Positions 33,976 through 41,773 of a stretch of DNA of 64,000 nt are shown here, piece after piece (position 1 is the first letter of the stretch; every line of letters starts with the position of its first letter). Origin of the DNA: an uncultured Victivallales bacterium (GTDB lineage Bacteria; Verrucomicrobiota; Lentisphaeria; Oligosphaerales; JAFGRS01); NCBI GenBank assembly GCA_903837355.1, contig CAILUI010000460.1, forward strand, positions 1-64,000, written 5' to 3'. Both the position numbers and the translations under genes were made by a program. The notes beneath the pieces are model-generated. The model searched no databases and was not told the DNA's origin. It saw nothing but the letters and a program-made list of their open reading frames with translations.

Positions 33976-35088
33976 ATGTCGGCGGAACCGGCCAGAACTC
34001 AGATCGCGCACGTGCACGTCTTCGGGCACCCGACGCTGCCCTTGGATGTTGCCGCCGTGCCGGCCGACGCGCAGGTGTTCAACGCTCACAACCTGTGCCT
34101 GCTGCTGGCGCGCGCCGGCGTTCCCTTTACCTACTATGGGATGGCGGGCTCGGTGGTCCCCGCGGGGGGGCGGGTGGTGTCGCTGGGGCGCACGCGGCGG
34201 CGCTGGCAGTTCCGCAACGCCTGGCATCGCGAGTACAGCCAGCGCCTGCAGGCGGCCTTTGCGGCGACGCTTGACCCGTCTCTGAGCCCGCAGATCGTGG
34301 TCTCGCTGTATGGTGCGGCGCAGATGGATGTGGACGTGCGGCCGTGGCCGGTGGTAGAGGCCATGGTCGGTTACAACCACTGCTGGGCGCCGTATCGGGT
34401 CTTCCCCTCCTATGCCCAGCAGCACACGCTCTACGCTAGCGCGGCTGCCCAGGTCCAGGACAGCAAGTGGTTCGATACGGTGATTCCGCATTTCGTCGAT
34501 CCGGCCGAGTACTGGATCAGTCCGGTGCGCGAGGACTACGCGCTATTCCTGGGGCGTGCCGCTCCCGACAAGGGCCTTGCCATCGCCCAGGAGGTCTGCG
34601 CGCAGGCCGGGCTGCCCCTGAAGGCGGTCCACAGCGGCTGCTGGGGGGCGGCCAAGACCGAGCTCATTGCGCGGGCGCGAGTGGTGCTGATGCCGACCCT
34701 CTATGTCGAGCCCTTCGGGTATGTCGCGGTGGAGGCGCAGATGTGCGGCGTGCCGGCGGTCACCACCGACTGGGGCGCCTTTGCGGAGACCGTCAAAGCG
34801 GGCGTTTCCGGCTTCCGCTGCCGGACCCAGGCCGAGTTCATCGAGGCCGTACGGCTGGCGCCGCAACTCGATCCGCTGACGATCCGCCAACGGGCGGTGC
34901 GGCTCTACAGCATCGCGGCGGTGACCGCGGACTACCTGGACTACTTCGCGTTCGTCTGGAATGTCCACGGAAACGGCGGATATTATGCACCCAACGCGTT
35001 GCGGCGGCCCATGGTGGTGGTCGGCCGTGGCCGGTGCGCGAACGCGGAGTTGCAGGGGCACAGCCTGGAGACAGTCGATGCCGAGTGA
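33976..35088 (+). CDS. GT-B glycosyltransferase (family 4-like)
   Basis: A 370-residue protein. The C-terminal half has the GT4 donor-binding pattern: LFLGRAAPDKGLAIAQEVC, ARVVLMPTLYVEPFGYVAVE with the E-x7-E pair, and MCGVPAVTTDWGAFAETVKA. The N-terminal half is less conserved (NAHNLCLLLARAGVPFTYYG). It probably transfers a sugar from a nucleotide donor in polysaccharide or glycolipid synthesis at the inner membrane face. No membrane segment is seen. The start at 33976 is chosen over 33844, whose frame crosses the repeat element. Its end overlaps the next gene by 11 nt. Confidence 0.85.
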   Translation: MSAEPARTQIAHVHVFGHPTLPLDVAAVPADAQVFNAHNLCLLLARAGVPFTYYGMAGSVVPAGGRVVSLGRTRRRWQFRNAWHREYSQRLQAAFAATLDPSLSPQIVVSLYGAAQMDVDVRPWPVVEAMVGYNHCWAPYRVFPSYAQQHTLYASAAAQVQDSKWFDTVIPHFVDPAEYWISPVREDYALFLGRAAPDKGLAIAQEVCAQAGLPLKAVHSGCWGAAKTELIARARVVLMPTLYVEPFGYVAVEAQMCGVPAVTTDWGAFAETVKAGVSGFRCRTQAEFIEAVRLAPQLDPLTIRQRAVRLYSIAAVTADYLDYFAFVWNVHGNGGYYAPNALRRPMVVVGRGRCANAELQGHSLETVDAE

Positions 35089-35362
35089 CAAACGTAAGAG
35101 CGATTCGTTGGGTGGCTTTTTCGACGCCGGTGAAGATCCGCGCCGGCGGCGGCGGGTGATCGGTGTTCCCGGTACGGGCCCCAGCGGCCCGTCGATGGCC
35201 GGCGGCCCGAGCGGTCCGGCGATGCGCGGGCCGGGTGGTGCGGCCCCGCGTGGTCCGAGCGGTCCGGCAATGTCGGGCGGTGGTGCCGCGGCGGCTGAAC
35301 CGGCGCGTCGGCGCAAGCGCGGCGGCAGCGATGATGACCTGTTGAAGCAACTCTACGGCTGA
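35078..35362 (+). CDS. Small Gly/Pro/Arg-rich low-complexity protein
   Basis: A 94-residue protein with GGAG 8 nt before ATG 35078, inside the glycosyltransferase's last codons. It opens with a charged segment (MPSDKRKSDSLGGFFDAGED), passes through an Arg cluster, a GPSGPxM-type repeat (PSGPSMAGGPSGPAMRG, then PRGPSGPAMSGG), a second basic cluster (PARRRKRGG), and ends DDDLLKQLYG. The composition suggests an intrinsically disordered linker with short binding ends, possibly to nucleic acid. I do not recognise a family. The translational overlap with a glycosyltransferase supports it being real. It converges on the GH20 gene with a 10-nt overlap. Confidence 0.6.
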   Translation: MPSDKRKSDSLGGFFDAGEDPRRRRRVIGVPGTGPSGPSMAGGPSGPAMRGPGGAAPRGPSGPAMSGGGAAAAEPARRRKRGGSDDDLLKQLYG

Positions 35363-38300
35363 GCCGACTCATCCTCCCAGCCTTGGCGCAACCAGACGTT
35401 GCCGGCGGTGTTGAAGGTGCGTTGGTTGTAGACCTGGCCGACGATGAAGAGGCGGCGGTCGGGACGCCCGGGCGCGGCCTTGACGGTCAGGCGATAGCGG
35501 TTGGCGCGCTGGACACCGCCGGTGAAGGCGGTGTGTTCGTCTGTGCTGAGGACTTCCTGATCGGCGCTGGCGGCGTCTGCCGTCGGGGCTCGAATCAGGC
35601 GGGTGCTCAGGATGTCGAGGCCGTCCTCGCCGTCGCTGTAGCTCCACTCGACCTCGTACGTTCCCGCGGCCTGCAGGTGGTCGGTGACGTCGAAGACCAG
35701 CCGCCGCGGGTGGGTCGGATCCGAGGGGTTGATGTCGGCCGTGCGCCACTGGCCGATGCGGGCTTCCAGGCGCCAGCCGAGTCCGAGCGCAGCCGGGTCG
35801 GGTGCGGTCTTACCTGCTGCCAACTCCGCCTGCGCCAGGGTCAGGGTTTCGACGTAGGCGCGGGTGCGCTCCTGCATGGTCCGGAAGAGCTTCAGGTCTT
35901 CGGGATCGCCGCCGCGCTCGCGGATTCCTTCCTCGAAACCGGCCGCCAACCCGGGTTCGCGGGCCTGTAGCGCCTGCAGGTCGGCGAGCGCCTCCGCCAA
36001 GGCTGCGGCCATGGCTGCCGCCTGGCGTGGCTGCGCGGCGTAGGCCGCCCGGTAGCGCTGGCTCAACCCCTGCATGGCCAGGATCTTCATGGCGACCTGG
36101 CGATGGATGCTGACTGCGTGCTGTAGTGCATTCAGCGTCATGTGGTTACGTGTTGACGCGGCGCGCAGACGTCCGATCGCGGCGTCGGCCTCGTCGCAGC
36201 GTTTCCCCAGGACCGTGGCCTGCTCGGCCAGGCGTTGCAGGGCGCTCGCGTCCCGCCTCGCGATGGCCTCGGTGCTGTCGCCGAAGAAGAGCCTGGAGAC
36301 CTCGAACAGTTGCTGCCAGAAGGGCGCCTGGTCTGCCTCCTGCCAGGCGAACCAGAAGGCGCGGTCCATGTCGTCCCCGGCGGTGCCGGCTGCGGGCAGG
36401 CCCAGCCAGGCGGCCGCGAAGCGCTCAGCGAAGGCCGGGCGATCCGTCTCCTGCGAGTTCCAGGCACACTGCGCGGCGTAGGCCAGGCCGTAGAGGTAAT
36501 TCTCGGCATTGCCGCCGCGGTTCATCCCCCAGGTGGTGCAGCAGACGCCCTCGATCTGACGCTCTACCGCGGCGCGGGTGAAGCCGGCGATATTGCGGAA
36601 GGCGAGGCCGTACTGCGGGTAGACGTCGAAGAAGCCGTGGACCGCCGGGCAGGCGTAGATGCGTTTGAAGCCGTGTTCCTGGAAGACCTGCAGTGAGGGG
36701 TAGGCGGACTGGTCGCCGTAGTGCCAGTCAAAGACGACCGCGTCGCGCGTGAGCGTGTCGAGCACCTTGGGGAAGGCGAGCACTTCGTCCCCCCAGAAGG
36801 CCATGGTCCGGTCGCGCTTGGCCAACAAGGCCTGCAGGGCATTCAGGTGGAAGGCGTAGACTCCTTCCTCGCCGCGTTCCTGGACCAGCCCGGCGCAGCG
36901 CGCGTCGGCGGCGAAGCCCCAGACCTCATCGCCGCCGACGTGGAACAGCCGCGACTGCGGGAAGGCGGTCGCCAGTTCGCCGAACAGATCGTCGAGGACG
37001 GGCCCCGTGCGCTCGGCGCTCGGGCAGATGGCGCCGGCGTTGCCGGCCAGGCGCAGGTCCTGCAGTTCGGGATGGCTGAGCAGGGCCTCCGCATGGCCGA
37101 GTGACTCGATCTGGGGCACCAGTTCGACGTAGTGGTCGCGGGCGAAGGCGACCAGTTCGGCCGCTTTGGCGGCGGTGAAGGTATCCGGCCGGCCGAGGAA
37201 CGGGTACTTGGCGAAGTGGTAGTCGTCCTCCATGTAGAGCATGATCTGGTTGATCTTCAGGCGGCTGAGTTCGCGGATCCAGTGCTTCCAGTACTCGACG
37301 TTGACGGTGTTGCCGCGGGCGATGTCATACTGCACCATGCGCTGCGGCAAGTCGGGCCAGTCGGTAATGCGGGCGCCGCGGAGCACGGGTCGCGCCCCCT
37401 CGCGGCCCAGCAGTTGGGAGAGCGTCTGGGCCGCGTAGAACAGCCCCTGCGACGTCATCGCCTGCAGGTCGACGCCGTCAGCCCGGACATCGAGGATGTA
37501 GCCTTGCGGACCGATCTTGGCCGGCGGGGCGGCGTCGTTCGCCGTGAGCACCGTCAGCCGGATCTGGTTCATTCCGACCGCGAGCGTCACCGGGATGGTC
37601 AGTCCGGCGCCGGCGCTGAGGGTCGCGGCCAGCTGCCGGGCGGTACGCGTCAGGTCGGGGTCGACGGTCCCCGCCGTCGTCACCGTCACGCCCGCGACCA
37701 GTGCGAAATCCGTGGCCCGGAGCTCCACTGACTGCGGCTGCGGCAGGATGAAGATGCCGCGCCTGGCCAGCTCGGCCCGCTCCTGCTGTCGGCGCTGCCA
37801 GCGGGCCAGGGCGTCGGGCTCAGGCACCAGGGCGAAGAGGTCGCGCTCGGTGCCGTCATGGTCGCGGTAGGTGGTCCAGGTATCGCCCTCGACCCAGGCG
37901 GTGACGAAGAGGTCGATGAAGCCCTGCTCGACATGCTTCGGCGTGAGCAGCGCGGAGGCATCCAGGCGCGACAGATCCTCGGCGTTGAAGGCGAAGCCGT
38001 CCGTACAGCGTGCGCCCCGGTAGAGCAGCGGGCCGGCGCTGGCGTCGGCGTGGATCTCGACCTGGTAGGCTGTGCCCTTGCCGGTCAGGGCCACGATGTT
38101 GTCGAGGTTCACCCGATACGCGAGTGGCTGCGGCGTGGGCACGGCGAAGCGGAACTGCAGGACCTGGCCCGAGGGGATCCCCGGGAGGTAACCCTCGCCC
38201 TGGGGCGTGGGGGGCAGGGCCTCGACACGCTTCCAGAAGCCGGGCTCGGCGGGTAGGCCGCCGGGTTCGGCGGCTACGGCCAGCACCGCGAGCACCAGGC

Positions 38301-38364
38301 AGGCGGCGCCGGTGCCCAGCACCCCGCGCCGGCGGACTCCGTAACGACAGGTCCAGATGGCCAT
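35353..38364 (-). CDS. Secreted GH20 beta-N-acetylhexosaminidase
   Basis: A 1003-residue protein. The N-terminal hydrophobic segment (VLGTGAACLVLAVLAVAAEP) acts as signal or anchor. After a beta-rich N-terminal region comes a GH20b-like domain (GIFILPQPQSVELRA), then the GH20 barrel with the catalytic Asp-Glu pair in FHVGGDEVWGF near residue 475, and DWPDLPQRMVQYDIARG plus QIESLGHAEALLSHPELQDL before it. The C-terminal 350 residues are helical then beta-rich, without a family I can name. It releases terminal GlcNAc or GalNAc from glycans, by substrate-assisted catalysis in the family. GGAG precedes ATG 38364. It lies downstream of a GH29 fucosidase on the same strand, separated by a palindromic repeat. 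Confidence 0.92.
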   Translation of the reverse strand: MAIWTCRYGVRRRGVLGTGAACLVLAVLAVAAEPGGLPAEPGFWKRVEALPPTPQGEGYLPGIPSGQVLQFRFAVPTPQPLAYRVNLDNIVALTGKGTAYQVEIHADASAGPLLYRGARCTDGFAFNAEDLSRLDASALLTPKHVEQGFIDLFVTAWVEGDTWTTYRDHDGTERDLFALVPEPDALARWQRRQQERAELARRGIFILPQPQSVELRATDFALVAGVTVTTAGTVDPDLTRTARQLAATLSAGAGLTIPVTLAVGMNQIRLTVLTANDAAPPAKIGPQGYILDVRADGVDLQAMTSQGLFYAAQTLSQLLGREGARPVLRGARITDWPDLPQRMVQYDIARGNTVNVEYWKHWIRELSRLKINQIMLYMEDDYHFAKYPFLGRPDTFTAAKAAELVAFARDHYVELVPQIESLGHAEALLSHPELQDLRLAGNAGAICPSAERTGPVLDDLFGELATAFPQSRLFHVGGDEVWGFAADARCAGLVQERGEEGVYAFHLNALQALLAKRDRTMAFWGDEVLAFPKVLDTLTRDAVVFDWHYGDQSAYPSLQVFQEHGFKRIYACPAVHGFFDVYPQYGLAFRNIAGFTRAAVERQIEGVCCTTWGMNRGGNAENYLYGLAYAAQCAWNSQETDRPAFAERFAAAWLGLPAAGTAGDDMDRAFWFAWQEADQAPFWQQLFEVSRLFFGDSTEAIARRDASALQRLAEQATVLGKRCDEADAAIGRLRAASTRNHMTLNALQHAVSIHRQVAMKILAMQGLSQRYRAAYAAQPRQAAAMAAALAEALADLQALQAREPGLAAGFEEGIRERGGDPEDLKLFRTMQERTRAYVETLTLAQAELAAGKTAPDPAALGLGWRLEARIGQWRTADINPSDPTHPRRLVFDVTDHLQAAGTYEVEWSYSDGEDGLDILSTRLIRAPTADAASADQEVLSTDEHTAFTGGVQRANRYRLTVKAAPGRPDRRLFIVGQVYNQRTFNTAGNVWLRQGWEDESAQP

Positions 38365-38400
38365 CGAGATTCTCCACGGTGCAAGACTGTCTGACACCCC

Positions 38401-38514
38401 GGCCCCTGAGTGCGCGTCGCCCACGCGAAAGCGGCGTCCAGCCGCCGCAGTCCAAGGAGTCTGGGCGTTGCCCGGACTCGGTCCCCGGCCGCGCTGGCTG
38501 GCGCCATGAGGGCG
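38401..38514. repeat. Dispersed palindromic repeat, related to the 4272-4459 element
   Basis: Shares gaaagcggcgtccagccgcc followed by gcagtccaaggagtc with 4314-4350. The following hairpin differs by covariation: GAGTCCCG/CGGGACTC at 4348 becomes GAGTCTGG/CCGGACTC here (one compensatory pair and one G-T wobble). It lacks the 18-bp terminal repeats seen at the other copy. It sits between the GH29 and GH20 genes. Confidence 0.75.
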
Positions 38515-38542
38515 GGCAAGGGCTCGCGGTGGGGACCGCATG

Positions 38543-40219
38543 TTACTTCTCGAACACCTGGAACTCCCAGATGGTGGGCACGTTGTTGGCCTTGGTGATG
38601 AGTAGGCGTACCCGGCGCGCCGTCACCGGGGGAAAGACCAGTTCCCGCTTACCGACCGTGGTGCCGCGGGCGAAGCTCCGCCAGGCGGTGCCCTCCCAGG
38701 CCTGCAGTTCGAACTCCTCGATGCGGTTCCAGCCCTCTTCGTTGATGACCGCGCGTCGGAAGGTCGCGTCGGCGCCGAGGTCGACCTCAAGCCAGCCGTC
38801 CCGGCTGCCGGCAGCCCCGCCCCAGCGCGTGGCGCTGTCATCGTCGTCACAGGCCATGGTCGCTTCGTAGCCTGGCCCCCAGACGCTCGAGGCGGTTACT
38901 GGCCGACCCGCACTGAGCGCTCCGGAGGGCAGGCGGACCGGCGTGAGGTCCATGGCCGAACCATCGAGAGTGAGAGCGATGATGGTGTCAAGCTCCTGGC
39001 GGTCGCCGGGCGGGACGGTGAGCTCGATGCCCTGCTCGGTTTGGCGCATGCTGACCGTCCCGCCGGTCAGCAGGGAACTGGCGAGGACGCGGCGGGGGAA
39101 CGGCGGTAGGCTGACGCCGGCGTCGGGCCAGGCCAGGACGTGGACATACACCGTGTCAGCCCGGCGCGTGGTACCGCCCCAGGAGGTCGAGACGACGGGT
39201 CCGCCGCGCGTGCCGTAGACGCTCTCGCCGTAGCGCGCCAGCCAGCGACCGATCTCGCGGTAGCGCTCGGCCTGGCGCGGTTCGATGCGGCCATCCGGCA
39301 TCGGGTTCGTGTTCAGCGCCAGGTTGCCGCCGCGCACGGCGCAGGTAACCAGCGCGTCCACGCACTCCTTGAGTGACTTGATGGTATCGTCGGGCTTCCA
39401 CGACCACTGCGTGCCCAGGGTCATACAGGTCTCCCATGGCCGGTCCACGCGGAAACCGCCCAGGCTCTGCTCGGGGGTGTCGAAGTCGGCAGGCAGGCCG
39501 CAGCGGTTGTTGATGACCAGCCAGGGCTGCAGGCCGCGCGCCAGGCGGAACAGCGCCTCCGAGTCCCAGTCGGCCGGTGTGCCGCCCAGGTCGAACCAGA
39601 GGCCATCGATACGGCCGTAGCCGGTCAGGATCTCGCGGATCTGGCCGTGCAAGTACTGGATATAGCGCGCGTGGGTGGCGGTGCGGTAGTCGGGGTGGTG
39701 CCAGTCGGGCTGCGAGTAGTACACCACCAGCTTGATGTCCGCCTCATGGCAGGCGTCCGCCATCGCCTTCAGGACGTCGACCTTCCAGGCCGACTCTGGG
39801 CCCGTGCTGCGGTAGTCGGTCAGGCGGCTGTCGAACAGGCAGAAGCCGTCATGGTGTTTGACCAGAAGCACGACGTAACGCGCGCCGGCCTCCTGGACCG
39901 TCTGCACCCACTCGCGGGCGTCGAAGTGCTCCGGTTGCCAACGCATGTAGAGGCGGTCGTACTCTGCGGCTGGCGTCGGCCCGCCGCCGCCCTGCTCCTG
40001 GTCGGGCCGGGCTTTGCCGCGCGACCAGCCGATCTCCTGGCCGGTGAGGGTGACCGGGCCCCAGCAGATGAAGACGCCGAAGCGCAGATCCTGCCAGGCC
40101 GCGATAGCGTCGGCTTTGGCGGTCAGCAGATCCGCGGCCGGATCGTCTGCAGCCAGGCCGGGGAACGTGGCCAGAGCGGCCACCAGGAGGACACTGCGGT
40201 GCAGGGCCTGTACGTTCAC
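38543..40219 (-). CDS. Secreted GH29 alpha-L-fucosidase with C-terminal F5/8-type (CBM32-like) domain
   Basis: A 558-residue protein from GTG 40219 (AAAGGG upstream) with a signal peptide (SVLLVAALATFPGLAADD). The GH29 core shows WQDLRFGVFICWGP, LVKHHDGFCLFDSRLTDYRS, VYYSQPDWHHPDY and the nucleophile Asp at about 210 in RIDGLWFDLGG, then RPWETCMTLGTQWSW. The last 130 residues form a discoidin-like sugar-binding domain (GYEATMACDDDDSATRWGG, RVRLLITKANN). It cleaves terminal L-fucose with retention. This intact enzyme is the in-window reference for the broken fucosidase at 16329-26285. Likely co-expressed with the GH20 enzyme. Confidence 0.93.
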   Translation of the reverse strand: MNVQALHRSVLLVAALATFPGLAADDPAADLLTAKADAIAAWQDLRFGVFICWGPVTLTGQEIGWSRGKARPDQEQGGGGPTPAAEYDRLYMRWQPEHFDAREWVQTVQEAGARYVVLLVKHHDGFCLFDSRLTDYRSTGPESAWKVDVLKAMADACHEADIKLVVYYSQPDWHHPDYRTATHARYIQYLHGQIREILTGYGRIDGLWFDLGGTPADWDSEALFRLARGLQPWLVINNRCGLPADFDTPEQSLGGFRVDRPWETCMTLGTQWSWKPDDTIKSLKECVDALVTCAVRGGNLALNTNPMPDGRIEPRQAERYREIGRWLARYGESVYGTRGGPVVSTSWGGTTRRADTVYVHVLAWPDAGVSLPPFPRRVLASSLLTGGTVSMRQTEQGIELTVPPGDRQELDTIIALTLDGSAMDLTPVRLPSGALSAGRPVTASSVWGPGYEATMACDDDDSATRWGGAAGSRDGWLEVDLGADATFRRAVINEEGWNRIEEFELQAWEGTAWRSFARGTTVGKRELVFPPVTARRVRLLITKANNVPTIWEFQVFEK

Positions 40220-40483
40220 CGTGGCACCCTTTCTCTGCGCTCAGCAAGGTGGCGGTTGCGGGCGCCGGCGCCGCGAACTGTGGACGGCCCCGCCGGCGCT
40301 AGAATGCTGCCGCGCCGGCGCGCTGTCAAGGGCGCTGCGTCGGCGCCGGTTCGGGGACCCGCTTCCTGGCGCTGGACCAGCGCGCATCGGCGGGGTATGT
40401 TCGGCCCCGCGCTGTGCCGGTGGTCCGGTTACGGTGGCGGGTTGAGTGCTGTAGGTCTCCGGATGCGTAAGAGGGTGGGCCCC

Positions 40484-41695
40484 ATGGACGATTCAGTAAG
40501 GGTCGTAGTCACGGCGGACATCTGCCCGAACGAGGGGCTTGAGGACGAGTTGCTGGCCGGCGGTGGGGCTCGGCTCCTGGGGCCGGTCAAGGCGCTCATG
40601 GACAAGGCGGATCTGGTTATCGGCAATCTCGAGACGCCGCTCTGCGACCAGGAGGCCCCCATTCGGAAGTGCGGCCCCAACTTCATCTGCAAACCGGCCC
40701 TGGCGCCGGTGCTTCGCGATCTGGGTTTCCACTGCCTGACCCTGGCCAACAACCACATCAATGACCAGGGCACGCCGGGCTTGGAGCAGACCCTGCGCGT
40801 CCTGCGTGAGGCGAAGGTGGCCTACTGCGGCGCCGGCATGACCCACGAGGAGGCCTGCCGGCCAGTGGTGTTCAAGATCAAGGGCCGCACGCTGGCCGTC
40901 TTCAACTTCGCGGAAGGGGAGTTCGCCCAGGCGCAGGAGGAGGGGCCTGGGGCGGCGCGGCTCGATCCCTGGTGGCCGGAACGCGGCCTCCAGAACGTGC
41001 GTCAGGAGGTCGATATCATCCTGGCGATCCTGCATATCGGCAATGAGTACCAGCCCATTCCGTCGCCGCTGACCACCGATTTCTGTCGGCGTCTGGCCGC
41101 GGCCGGTGCCGATGCCGTGGTGGCGCACCATGCGCACATCCCGCAGGCGACGGAGCTGTTCGACGGCGTGCCGCTCTGTTTCAGCCTGGGGAACTGCCTG
41201 TTCGGTTACCCGTACACCCAGGAGCGCTTTGACGCGCAGCCCAGTTGGTTCCTGGGGTCGGCGGCCGAGATCGAGTTCCCGGTCGGCGACTGCGCCCGCC
41301 TGACGATTCATCCCTTCAAGCGGACTCCGAGCCGCGCCCTGGCCGAGCTCTCGCCCGCGGGCCACGAGGCCTTCGAGGAGTACATGGAGCGCTGTGAGGA
41401 CATCCTCGTCGACCCCGCGCTGCACCAGCGCTTCTGGGAACAGGAGGCCCGAGAGCTCTTCCGCGGACACCGGAAGGCGTTGCCGGGATATGCGCAAGAC
41501 CTCAACGGCGACGACCCCGCCAAGGTGCAGCGTGCGGCGACCATCCTTTACAACCTGATGCGCTGCGAGGCGCATCACGAGGTGCTCAAGCGCGGGCTCC
41601 GGTTGATGCATGAGGGCCGCCTGGAAGACGACGCTGGCGCCCAGGCCGAGTTGGCGGTGCTGGCCGAGCGCATCCGCCAGTGTTTCGCTGAATGA
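40484..41695 (+). CDS. CapA-family (PGA capsule-like) metallophosphatase-fold protein
   Basis: A 403-residue protein with GAGGG 9 nt before ATG 40484; the long upstream frame is antisense to the fucosidase and is rejected. Family motifs are VVTADICPNEG, DLVIGNLETPLCD, LTLANNHINDQGTPGLEQTL and GADAVVAHHAHIPQATELFD, where Asp, Asn and His residues bind the metals. The last 100 residues are helical. There is no signal peptide, unlike exported CapA proteins of poly-gamma-glutamate capsules. True substrate is unknown. It is followed 78 nt later by the corrinoid-activator gene. Confidence 0.82.
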   Translation: MDDSVRVVVTADICPNEGLEDELLAGGGARLLGPVKALMDKADLVIGNLETPLCDQEAPIRKCGPNFICKPALAPVLRDLGFHCLTLANNHINDQGTPGLEQTLRVLREAKVAYCGAGMTHEEACRPVVFKIKGRTLAVFNFAEGEFAQAQEEGPGAARLDPWWPERGLQNVRQEVDIILAILHIGNEYQPIPSPLTTDFCRRLAAAGADAVVAHHAHIPQATELFDGVPLCFSLGNCLFGYPYTQERFDAQPSWFLGSAAEIEFPVGDCARLTIHPFKRTPSRALAELSPAGHEAFEEYMERCEDILVDPALHQRFWEQEARELFRGHRKALPGYAQDLNGDDPAKVQRAATILYNLMRCEAHHEVLKRGLRLMHEGRLEDDAGAQAELAVLAERIRQCFAE

Positions 41696-41773
41696 TCGGA
41701 ACCCCCGCCCGGGGTGCAGCCGTGTGGCGCGGCCCGTGGCGGCTCTGAGTCCTTGTCTAGCGGAGACGCAACG

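Noticed and set aside
39647-40483. N-terminal extension of the CapA-like protein
   Set aside because: The in-frame extension is antisense to the GH29 gene and crosses non-coding sequence; a good start exists at 40484.
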